NCBI GenBank assembly: GCA_030754315.1 | Contig: JASMAO010000084.1 | Coordinates: 1 to 5,910 of the forward strand | Length of the DNA stretch: 5,910 nt | From: SAR202 cluster bacterium | GTDB taxonomy: Bacteria > Chloroflexota > Dehalococcoidia > Lucifugimonadales > JASMAO01 | Direction: 5' to 3' | In this document: positions 1 to 5,894 of the stretch, one piece after another | Numbering within the stretch: the first letter of the stretch is position 1 | How the letters are laid out: every line of letters starts with the position of its first letter | Translations under genes and position numbers: made by a program | Notes under the pieces: model-generated | The model's database searches: none | Seen by the model: the letters and a program-made list of their open reading frames with translations, nothing else | Told to the model about the DNA's origin: nothing

Positions 1-1
1 C

Positions 2-466
2 GAGGAAGCTCAAGCCGTTGTTGAAGCTTCAAATTTTGCCCCCATCGGATCCAGAGGCTCCTATACGAGTCGTCAGGGGATTGGCGTCGATGATCCATTC
101 ACAAGTGCCAATGACGAGACTATGGCGATTATCTTAATCGAGGACATCGTAGCAATCAACAATCTAGAAGAGATCTTAAAGGTTGATCACATTGACGTGT
201 TTTTCGTAGCGCCAGGAGATTTGGCCCAGACCATGGGGTTCCTAGGACAGCATGAGCATCCCGAAGTGCAAGCGACAGTAGACCAAGCTATTGAACAAAT
301 AGTCTCAGCCGGAAGGGTCGCGGGTGCCCTCGTCTCGGAGGCCACGGTGGGGCATTACATCGAGAGGGGTGCCCGATTCATCAGTACCAGCTACACCACC
401 TGGTTTACGTCCGGTGCTGCAGCCTATTTAAACACTCTGTCATCTGCCGTATCGCAGACGGAGTGA
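2..466 (+). CDS. HpcH/HpaI-type aldolase, C-terminal part (5' end off the window)
   Basis: The reading frame is open from base 2 to the TGA at 464-466, giving 154 C-terminal residues; the ATG at 122 is internal, because the 40 codons before it (starting EEAQAVVEASNFAPIGSRG) also match the family. Seen: the PIGSRG segment, then LIED, then APGDLAQTMG. The Glu of LIED (codon 140-142) and the Asp of PGDL (codon 218-220) lie 26 residues apart, the same spacing as the two metal-binding acids of HpaI/HpcH aldolases (E149 and D175), so the divalent metal site seems intact. The family cleaves or forms 2-oxo-3-deoxy or 4-hydroxy-2-oxo acids by class II aldol chemistry, yielding pyruvate and an aldehyde, in the cytoplasm. 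The substrate cannot be told from this fragment, and the catalytic N-terminal half is not visible. The variant APGDL, in place of the usual GPADL or GPNDL, marks a subfamily that I recall from uncultured marine Chloroflexota (memory only). Confidence 0.88.
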   Translation, partial: EEAQAVVEASNFAPIGSRGSYTSRQGIGVDDPFTSANDETMAIILIEDIVAINNLEEILKVDHIDVFFVAPGDLAQTMGFLGQHEHPEVQATVDQAIEQIVSAGRVAGALVSEATVGHYIERGARFISTSYTTWFTSGAAAYLNTLSSAVSQTE

Positions 467-748
467 TCCCCAAACTTTTAGTGACTAAATCGACCATCCA
501 ACCGGAGAGATGGACCAAACACACGCCCGATTAGGGCTTCTAACTCACTTCGGGTTCAGGTTCCCAATTCCTTGCGTCTTCCTCTAGGCAATAGGCAAGA
601 TCGTACCTCGGGATTAACCAAAGCCAATGGCCGTTCCCGAAGGACGTGGAAAATGTAAGTGCAGTATGATAATGCAACCACGTAGGCTTCTACTTGCAAA
701 GAGGAGCACGGATCGTCGGCACGGCCCACTGAAGGCTGAGGTCACGTC
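467..748 (+). other. Intergenic region upstream of the toroid-like gene
   Basis: These 282 bases carry no convincing gene. There is a GC-only mini-hairpin (GCCC 525-528, GGGC 534-537, loop GATTA) and a 5-bp inverted repeat (CCATC 494-498, GATGG 509-513), neither followed by a T-run, so an aldolase terminator is possible but not shown. A -10-like TATGAT lies at 665-670, but no good -35 box sits 16-18 bases before it. It is enclosed by an ACGTGG/CCACGT inverted repeat (644-649 and 678-683). A promoter for the downstream gene probably lies in this region but cannot be fixed. Confidence 0.4.
738..742 (+). promoter_or_regulatory. Ribosome binding site GAGGT for the toroid-like gene
   Basis: GAGGT lies six bases before the ATG at 749. 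An in-frame TGA at 737-739 overlaps it, so this ATG is the earliest possible start and the N-terminus is well fixed. Confidence 0.65.
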
Positions 749-1951
749 ATGAACTGGACAATATCCCACCCTGCTCACCTGTTGGAAGCGATAAAACTCT
801 CGATGAGCCAGGGAGGAAATTTCCTGAAAAGCCGTGTTGCACCCACCGGCCCAATCGCGCGAGAGCCCAACGTCAACTACATTCACAAAGCTTCTTGGGG
901 AATGTACGCCTCGGGCGTGGACCATGAGACCATAGCAATCCTTCTCGATTGGGTAGAGCAGAAAGCACTACGGGAAAATGGTGACTTCTTCTTCAACGAA
1001 GAGCCTTCAGTTTACAAGGATATGCAAAGACTCTACAGGCCACTGACTTTCGGTAAAGTGGCTGCTTGGATCGGCCATCCCGTGATTGAGAAGCCTGTTG
1101 TAATCGATAGAATCCTCCAATACCAACATCATCCATCAGGAGGAGTATTCAACTACATAGGGAATGACCCCAACAACGTGGAGCAACAGGCAACTATAGG
1201 ACCCCTCAACACAACCTTTTTTGGACATCTAATGGTCGCTCTGGATTTTACAGAGCAGGCTGTCAAGGCTGGGGAATGGTGCAGACGATTCGTGGAGGCG
1301 AACTGGGAGCACATGTCCAGGGGAGTGATCTACACCCAGATGACACCCACCGGTGATCTCATCACAGAGGTTGCTCTTGGAGAGAAAATGATCAAGGTCG
1401 TTGACCGTGATTCTCCCAAACAGGAATTCTGGCATATCGGCACTCTGATGGCCTATTTTTGTACCCTGTACGACACGATGGTCTCTAGGTGGGGATTTTC
1501 GGGATCCAAAGCACAACCTTACTTGGATGCCGCCCTAGAACTATTGGAATTTGAATCGGCAATGCCGTTGGATACTTACCTATGGCCGTCAAAATGCAAG
1601 GTGGCCTGGGGAGCGGGAGAACTTCTTCGGGTCCTTGTCAAACATCAATCCGAAGATAAACAGTCCATAGACAAAGCTTATCGCATTTGCGAAAGGGTCG
1701 CGATCTTCACATTCATGGACAACCAATTAGGCAACGGAGGCTGGCCATCTATGCATTATCCCACGAGCGAACTCGCTCCTGAGACCGGCCTCACATATAA
1801 GCCTCTCAAGGGGCTTGTACATATCCCTCAACAAGCAACCGCTGGTTCTCAGTCATTCCTCTTGCCAGGAGAGGAGATCACCGGCGAATTCCTTGGGGAG
1901 ATGAAGAGCGTTGAACAGGGGGTTGAGGGTTTAATATCAATGGGCCGATAG
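749..1951 (+). CDS. Probable alpha/alpha-toroid protein of unknown function
   Basis: A 400-residue protein, complete from ATG to TAG, that I cannot assign to a named enzyme. It is rich in amphipathic helices separated by short Gly/Pro/aromatic turns. Landmarks include NYIHKASWGMYASG (43-56), NGDFFF (77-82), PSGGVFNY (129-136), ATIGPLNTTFFGHLMVAL (148-165), the central EFWHIGTLMAYFCTLYDT (226-243), WGAGELLR (287-294) and DNQLGNGGWPS (324-334). Repeated helix pairs with GG-aromatic turns are typical of six-hairpin or terpenoid-cyclase-like toroids; the WGAGELLR...DNQ..NGGW ending in particular recalls uncharacterised toroid proteins of bacteria and fungi. No DxDD motif of class II terpene cyclases is seen, nor an obvious prenyltransferase zinc site, so cyclase or prenyltransferase activity should not be assumed. 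There is no signal peptide or membrane segment, so it is probably cytoplasmic. It may share a transcript with DUF1800, 197 bases downstream, but the gap is long for an operon. The fold is an inference from sequence pattern; the gene itself is near certain. Confidence 0.85.
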   Translation: MNWTISHPAHLLEAIKLSMSQGGNFLKSRVAPTGPIAREPNVNYIHKASWGMYASGVDHETIAILLDWVEQKALRENGDFFFNEEPSVYKDMQRLYRPLTFGKVAAWIGHPVIEKPVVIDRILQYQHHPSGGVFNYIGNDPNNVEQQATIGPLNTTFFGHLMVALDFTEQAVKAGEWCRRFVEANWEHMSRGVIYTQMTPTGDLITEVALGEKMIKVVDRDSPKQEFWHIGTLMAYFCTLYDTMVSRWGFSGSKAQPYLDAALELLEFESAMPLDTYLWPSKCKVAWGAGELLRVLVKHQSEDKQSIDKAYRICERVAIFTFMDNQLGNGGWPSMHYPTSELAPETGLTYKPLKGLVHIPQQATAGSQSFLLPGEEITGEFLGEMKSVEQGVEGLISMGR

Positions 1952-1991
1952 TGGAGGAATAAACCACACCAGACACTAAATCCTCCTCCAC
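1951..1991 (+). repeat. Inverted repeat just after the toroid-like gene
   Basis: GTGGAGGA (1951-1958, beginning on the last base of the stop codon) is the exact reverse complement of TCCTCCAC (1984-1991), separated by 25 bases. No T-run follows, so it is a poor intrinsic terminator. One arm contains a GGAGG Shine-Dalgarno-like core with no start codon nearby. The rest of the gap up to 2148 is AT-rich; an AATAAT at 2044-2049 has no matching -35 box. Confidence 0.3.
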
Positions 1992-2133
1992 AGTTCGAGA
2001 GGTGGGTATTTATTGGATCATAGATAACATACCAGACTTGTGGAATAATTAACTGACGAAAGTTGTTTAGCGGCGACTACGGTGGAGAAGAAGATTACCC
2101 AAAGATGTCTTCGCCAATAAAACACCGGAGATT

Positions 2134-2139
2134 GAGGAG
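2134..2139 (+). promoter_or_regulatory. Ribosome binding site GAGGAG deciding the DUF1800 start
   Basis: GAGGAG is nine bases before the ATG at 2149 but only three before the in-frame TTG at 2143. The spacing and codon favour the ATG. The nearest upstream in-frame stop is TAG at 2068-2070, and no ATG or GTG lies between. Confidence 0.65.
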
Positions 2140-2148
2140 ATTTTGAGG

Positions 2149-3591
2149 ATGGTCAACAACACAGAGCTTGCCTTGGTAGCACACCTGTTACGAAGAGCCG
2201 GATTTGGTGCCACCAGACAGGAATTGGAGGAATATTTGGCTGACGGTTACGAGCAAACCGTGGAACATTTATTGAGTTCAAAAGGGTCTGAATCTATAAA
2301 TGATGCGCTCATTCATAGATACCACCCTGATCACTCCTCAAGGCATGACCACTCAGGAGCAGGGTCCTATTGGCTCTATAGATTAGTATATACAGATGCC
2401 CCCTTAGCAGAGAAGATAGCCTTTTTCTGGCACAATATTTTTGCCACAGGCTATGCCAAAGTCACCAATGGCAAACCCCTGAGTGATCAGCTACGAATGT
2501 TCCGTGAACACGGGATGGGGAGATTAAACAACCTTCTTTTAAAACTTTCGCGTGACCCAGCCATGATCATATGGCTAGATAATATCGACAACCATAATGG
2601 TGCTATCAATGAAAATTATGGCCGTGAACTCTTAGAACTATTTTCTATGGGTGTGGGTAATTACACAGAGGAAGATATCAAGGAGTGTTCACGGGCATTC
2701 ACAGGATGGACCGTGGCCAATGCCGATTACACAAAACAACTCGCTGTTCGTAACTCGATCTGGCCATATGGGAAATTGGCATGGCGTTACGAATATATCG
2801 ACGAAGATCATGATGATGGGGAAAAGACGTTTCTAGGGGAGACGGGCAATTTCAATGGGGAAGACATTATAGACATCATATGCAAACACCCATCAACAGC
2901 ACGATTCATATCCAGGCACATGTATCACTTTTTTGTCGCTGATGAACCTCCTGTACCGCAATGGCCATACACACCACCTCGCGATATCGAAGCGATCAAA
3001 GTATTGGAAAACGCATACTTTGAGAGTGATCACAATATCCAGTATATGTTGAGAGTACTATTCAATTCAGACTTCTTTAAGTCCGAAGATTGTCGTTACA
3101 AAAAAGTAAAAAGCCCAACCGAACTAGTTGCTGGCGTGTTGAGGCTAACCGAAGAGTTTTCATCACCTCACATCGATATCTCCGCGCGAAATAACCAGAT
3201 AGGCTATATGGGTCAACAACTATTGAACCCTCCCTCCGTGGAGGGTTGGCATCAGGGCATAGAATGGATAGAGACGGGATCTCTTACGGAGAGGGTGAAT
3301 TTTACATCTCAACAACTTGGTGACATCAGAAAAGCTGGCGTCAAGAAAATTCTAGCAACCGTTATTCAAAACGAGGGCGACTATTTGTCGGCTGAGTCAT
3401 ACGTGGATAAGTGTCTCGATGAACTAGGTGCTTTAGAAGCATCGTCACGAATTCGTGATATGTTGATTAAATATGCCAATGACAATGGCCTCCCAACGGT
3501 CAATGTGTCCACAGACCGTGAAATGGCCGAAGAAAAACTGTCTGCAATGCTTGGAGTGGTTGGTTCCATACCAGAATTTCAGCGCTCTTGA
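2149..3591 (+). CDS. DUF1800 family protein
   Basis: A 480-residue protein with the DUF1800 (PF08811) pattern along its whole length. Seen in order: AHLLRRAGFGATRQEL (11-26, the N-terminal signature), EKIAFFWHNIFAT (88-100), RMFREHGMGRLNNLL (116-130), RDPAMIIWLDN (135-145), INENYGRELLELFSMGVGNY (153-172), SRAFTGW (181-187), HDDGEKTFLG (221-230), the FNGEDIIDII segment (235-244), PPSVEGW (361-367) and the closing GSIPEFQ (472-478). Every conserved block is present, so the gene looks intact. The biochemical role of DUF1800 is not established. Many members are encoded beside an exported DUF1501 protein, but here the next gene, 48 bases on, encodes an NHL-repeat propeller. No signal peptide or membrane helix is seen. 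The His-rich patch at residues 57-68 (HRYHPDHSSRHDH) could bind metal, which is inference only. The start is the ATG after a well-spaced GAGGAG; a TTG six bases upstream is less likely. Confidence 0.93.
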   Translation: MVNNTELALVAHLLRRAGFGATRQELEEYLADGYEQTVEHLLSSKGSESINDALIHRYHPDHSSRHDHSGAGSYWLYRLVYTDAPLAEKIAFFWHNIFATGYAKVTNGKPLSDQLRMFREHGMGRLNNLLLKLSRDPAMIIWLDNIDNHNGAINENYGRELLELFSMGVGNYTEEDIKECSRAFTGWTVANADYTKQLAVRNSIWPYGKLAWRYEYIDEDHDDGEKTFLGETGNFNGEDIIDIICKHPSTARFISRHMYHFFVADEPPVPQWPYTPPRDIEAIKVLENAYFESDHNIQYMLRVLFNSDFFKSEDCRYKKVKSPTELVAGVLRLTEEFSSPHIDISARNNQIGYMGQQLLNPPSVEGWHQGIEWIETGSLTERVNFTSQQLGDIRKAGVKKILATVIQNEGDYLSAESYVDKCLDELGALEASSRIRDMLIKYANDNGLPTVNVSTDREMAEEKLSAMLGVVGSIPEFQRS

Positions 3592-3626
3592 GAGATGCAT
3601 ATAACTACGACAATTAATTAACGGTT

Positions 3627-3630
3627 AGGG
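3627..3630 (+). promoter_or_regulatory. Weak ribosome binding site AGGG before a TTG start
   Basis: AGGG lies nine bases before the TTG at 3640. It is weaker than the sites of the other genes here. TAA at 3619-3621 closes the frame upstream, and the next in-frame starts are GTG at 3709 and ATG at 3712. The AT-rich TTAATTAA palindrome (3614-3621) sits just before it. Confidence 0.45.
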
Positions 3631-3639
3631 CATAGATCA

Positions 3640-4662
3640 TTGACAACAATCACGCCTACTGACAGCAAACCCAAGGTCTTAGGTTACAGCCACACCATCG
3701 GACTCTGTGTGATGCAAGGACGCGGCTTTATGTTCCCTGTCGACACTTTGATCGGACCGGACGCCCGCATACATACCATAAGCCGTGGGTCCAATTATCC
3801 TGAGCTTCAAATACGTGTCACAGTCTACGACATTAATAGCGAATATTCCGGCGTATATGGAGGATATGATGATGGGCTTAGATGGCCTTCGGCAATTGCT
3901 TCCGACCGCGATGGTAATGTGTTCATCAGTGATGAACTGACAGATAGAATCAATGTTTATAGTCCCGATGGCTCAACCGCAGGTTACTGGGGAACTAGAG
4001 GTGGCAAGGATGGGGAATTCCGAAGACCTTCCGGTATAGCGTTCGATTCGGAAGACAACATGTTTATATCAGATCAATTGAATAACCGAATTCAGAAATT
4101 CACTAAGGACGGAAACTCGTTAATGCATTTTGGGAACGATCCCATCGGTAACGATAGCTTAAATTTGCCGTGGGGCCTCACTGTAGCCCCTGACAATTGT
4201 GTATATGTGGCTGACTGGGGCAATCATCGCATCGCCAAATACTCCGAAGAAGGAACCCTTATCCAAACCTTCGGCCGTCAAGGCAGTGACGATGGGGAAT
4301 TCAATAATCCGTCCAGCGTAGCAGTTGACGATGGCGGGTATATATATGTGGCTGACTGGGGTAATGAGAGGGTCCAAGTCATCGACAGTAATGGGGCATT
4401 TGTAACTAAACTTCGCGGCACCGCGACCATATCAAAATGGGGACAGGATTTTTTGGACGCGAACCACGAAGAAGCTGAGCCACGATCCAGGTCTGATCTA
4501 GAACCCGACATAAGTCTCTTTGGTGGTGATCCCCATGAAGAATCGTCTCACATAGAAAAGTTTTTCTGGGGACCAACGTCAGTTAAGCTGGATGTCTCAG
4601 GGAATTTATATGTCACAGAAAGCAATCGCCACCGGGTCCAGATTTATACAAAATTGACTTAA
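3640..4662 (+). CDS. NHL-repeat six-bladed beta-propeller protein
   Basis: A 340-residue protein built of NHL-type repeats, each with a P-x-G/S-hydrophobic-A-x-D start, a G-N-hydrophobic-Y/F-hydrophobic-A/S-D strand and an N-x-R-hydrophobic-Q end. Blades are seen at about residues 28-73 (degenerate), 76-116, 124-164, 172-212, 219-258 and 307-337. The last two before the insertion share YVADWGN. Between blades five and six is a non-repeat, acidic insertion (about 259-306) followed by EKFFWGPTSV. NHL propellers are usually binding or scaffold surfaces for proteins, RNA or ligands, and some act as lyases; no catalytic set can be assigned here. There is no signal peptide, so it is probably cytoplasmic, unlike many bacterial NHL proteins. 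The TTG start keeps LGYSHTIG (14-21), which I remember as conserved in relatives; starting at GTG 3709 or ATG 3712 would lose it. The gene ends with tandem stops (TAATAA, 4660-4665). It lies 48 bases after DUF1800 and is probably co-transcribed with it. Confidence 0.92.
   Translation: MTTITPTDSKPKVLGYSHTIGLCVMQGRGFMFPVDTLIGPDARIHTISRGSNYPELQIRVTVYDINSEYSGVYGGYDDGLRWPSAIASDRDGNVFISDELTDRINVYSPDGSTAGYWGTRGGKDGEFRRPSGIAFDSEDNMFISDQLNNRIQKFTKDGNSLMHFGNDPIGNDSLNLPWGLTVAPDNCVYVADWGNHRIAKYSEEGTLIQTFGRQGSDDGEFNNPSSVAVDDGGYIYVADWGNERVQVIDSNGAFVTKLRGTATISKWGQDFLDANHEEAEPRSRSDLEPDISLFGGDPHEESSHIEKFFWGPTSVKLDVSGNLYVTESNRHRVQIYTKLT
4202..4361 (+). repeat. Exact 19-base direct repeat within NHL blades
   Basis: Bases 4202-4220 and 4343-4361 are identical over 19 bases (TATATGTGGCTGACTGGGG) and encode YVADWG in two neighbouring blades 47 residues apart. 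A shorter 12-base match (GATGGGGAATTC at 4009-4020 and 4291-4302) encodes DGEF in blade starts. They reflect propeller repeat structure rather than a mobile element. Confidence 0.85.
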
Positions 4663-4713
4663 TAACGGCGGGATTATTTGTTATCTCTACGATTCCTCCC
4701 TAGCGATTCGATC

Positions 4714-4754
4714 GGGTCATGGCTGTTTTACAGACCCAACGGCAAATCTTTTTT
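4714..4754 (+). terminator. Candidate terminator after the NHL gene (hairpin with distant T-run)
   Basis: GGGTC-A-TG (4714-4721) pairs with CAGACCC (4731-4737) to give a 7-bp stem with one bulged A and a nine-base loop. A run of six T (4749-4754) follows, but 11 bases beyond the stem, too far for a classic intrinsic terminator. It lies 51 bases after the NHL stop codon and before the promoter of the MBL-fold gene, a sensible place for a terminator. The loop is also complementary to 4761-4768, so the structure may be more complex. Confidence 0.35.
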
Positions 4755-4840
4755 CCACGCAAAACAGCATTTATTGAGACGGCCTTAATTACCCAATAGG
4801 TCTCCAGGTATATTTCCGGTCTGCCAGCCTAATATGCGAT

Positions 4841-4869
4841 TTGACACCCCCCGCCGCCGCCCGTAAATT
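4841..4869 (+). promoter_or_regulatory. Sigma-70-like promoter of the MBL-fold gene
   Basis: TTGACA (4841-4846) is a perfect -35 hexamer. Exactly 17 bases later is TAAATT (4864-4869), matching four of six -10 positions, including the key second A and last T. Transcription would start near 4876, leaving a leader of about 60 bases before the ATG at 4939. The spacer (4847-4863) is made only of G and C, in sharp contrast to its AT-rich surroundings. A GTG at 4876 that would extend the protein in frame falls at the predicted transcription start, which argues against its use. Confidence 0.6.
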
Positions 4870-4927
4870 CTGTATGTGCAAAGGAAATTTCACTGTTTAA
4901 CGCACTCACCAATCGAAAGTTACAATC

Positions 4928-4933
4928 AAGGAG
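4928..4933 (+). promoter_or_regulatory. Ribosome binding site AAGGAG deciding the MBL-fold start
   Basis: AAGGAG lies five bases before the ATG at 4939, a near-ideal site. It selects this ATG over the in-frame GTG 63 bases upstream, whose 21 extra residues do not resemble the start of the fold. Confidence 0.8.
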
Positions 4934-4938
4934 CACTC

Positions 4939-5799
4939 ATGAGACTTCATATTCTAGGCGCAGGTACGCCTTACGCCGACGCTGCTCGATTTGGTTCTTC
5001 TTATGTACTGGAAGTTGGCAAAGATTCCATCATGTTCGATTGTGGACCTGGCACCACTTACAAGATGGCCCGTATGGGGCTCAAGCCAACCGAGATTGAC
5101 CACCTGTTGTTCACACATCACCACTTCGATCACGACGTTGACTACCCTTGCTTTCTACTTGCAAGATGGAATGAAAGTATTGGCAGTGAGAATGAACTCA
5201 AAGTCATTGGTCCAAAACTTACAGAGTTGATTAGTCACCGCCTTATGGACGAGAAGGAAGGCGCCTTTGCCCACGATTGGATAGCTCGCATCAACCACCC
5301 ATTAAGTTTGCACTGGTTTGCAGAACGCGGTGGCAGACTCCCGCGTCCCGCACTTAAAGTCAATGCACGGGACGTGGAACCCGGTATTGTCCACAGCGGG
5401 GATGATTGGGAAATCACCGCAGCCCCAGCGGAACACGTCGAGCCTTGGCTTGATTCGCTCGCATACCGACTGGATTCTAACGAACTCAGCGTCGTAGTTA
5501 CGGGAGACACTCGTCCCTGTAAAAGCGTCCAAGAACTGGCTACAAACGCCGACGTTATGATCTGCATGTGCGTTTACGTGCAAGAGGATGTCGAAGGCAC
5601 TCCTGAAGCAGAATATATGACAGGAAGTCTTGCAGCTGCCCGAATGGCTGAGGCCGCTGGAGTACGCAAGCTAGTCCTGGTACATCAGTCTCATACGATG
5701 GATTTGCCAGGTGAAACTGAACGAGCACTTTCCGATATCAGTTCCATCTATTCAGGCCAAGTGATTTGGGGACGGGAGTTGATGAGTATCGAGTTATAG
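4939..5799 (+). CDS. MBL-fold metallohydrolase, RNase Z-like subgroup
   Basis: A 286-residue cytoplasmic protein beginning directly with the first beta-strand of the fold (MRLHILGAGTP). Seen: SSYVLEVGKDSIMFDCGPG (20-38), then the metal motif HxHxDH as H60, H62, D64 and H65 in FTHHHFDHDVDYP, H166 in APAEHVEP, D190 in VVVTGDTRP and H249 in LVLVHQS. Together these give a full set of ligands for two metal ions, so the enzyme is likely active. The GxGTP start, DCGxG and VxTGDT pattern resembles the RNase Z/arylsulfatase/phosphodiesterase branch more than beta-lactamases or glyoxalase II. The substrate is unknown; the region between the second and third ligand clusters (about 100-150) has few family landmarks and probably shapes the pocket. 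A true tRNA 3'-processing RNase Z is possible but unlikely, since I do not see its usual exosite arm. The gene has its own promoter and leader, so it is probably expressed apart from the NHL gene upstream. Confidence 0.92.
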   Translation: MRLHILGAGTPYADAARFGSSYVLEVGKDSIMFDCGPGTTYKMARMGLKPTEIDHLLFTHHHFDHDVDYPCFLLARWNESIGSENELKVIGPKLTELISHRLMDEKEGAFAHDWIARINHPLSLHWFAERGGRLPRPALKVNARDVEPGIVHSGDDWEITAAPAEHVEPWLDSLAYRLDSNELSVVVTGDTRPCKSVQELATNADVMICMCVYVQEDVEGTPEAEYMTGSLAAARMAEAAGVRKLVLVHQSHTMDLPGETERALSDISSIYSGQVIWGRELMSIEL

Positions 5800-5819
5800 C
5801 AATCTAATGAAACATTTAC

Positions 5820-5861
5820 TGGGAAAGTGTCCCATCTATACAATCTTTCAGCGTTTGAAAG
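5820..5861 (+). terminator. Two small hairpins after the MBL-fold gene
   Basis: TGGGA/TCCCA (5820-5824 and 5830-5834, loop AAGTG) is followed by the perfect 6-bp CTTTCA/TGAAAG (5845-5850 and 5856-5861, loop GCGTT). Neither has a T-run, so they are weak candidates for transcript end or processing sites. The short stems could also occur by chance. Confidence 0.25.
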
Positions 5862-5894
5862 CCTCAACAATCCATCCAGATACCATTATTTGAC

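Noticed and set aside
510..587. A 25-codon ORF (ATG at 510) in the gap after the aldolase gene
   Set aside because: The GGAG before it is only two bases from the ATG, the peptide has no recognisable feature, and an ORF this short is expected by chance.
614..925. Minus-strand ORF of 103 codons overlapping the toroid gene start
   Set aside because: It overlaps a well-supported + strand gene, has no domain-like sequence and reads as an antisense shadow.
2651..2836. A 61-codon + strand ORF in another frame within the DUF1800 gene
   Set aside because: It lies over strongly conserved DUF1800 motifs and has no family features, so it is a frame shadow.
3614..3621. TTAATTAA palindrome before the NHL gene as an operator
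   Set aside because: An eight-base AT-only palindrome in an AT-rich gap is likely by chance, and no second copy at a regular spacing was found.
3640..3645. TTGACA at the NHL start read as a -35 promoter box
   Set aside because: No -10-like hexamer occurs 16-18 bases downstream, and the TTG is better explained as the start codon of the NHL gene.
4876..4938. In-frame GTG extension of the MBL-fold protein by 21 residues
   Set aside because: The GTG coincides with the predicted transcription start, has no ribosome binding site, and the fold begins cleanly at the ATG at 4939 behind AAGGAG.
5235..5583. Two minus-strand ORFs within the MBL-fold gene
   Set aside because: Both lie wholly inside a gene with intact catalytic motifs and have low-complexity, non-family-like translations.
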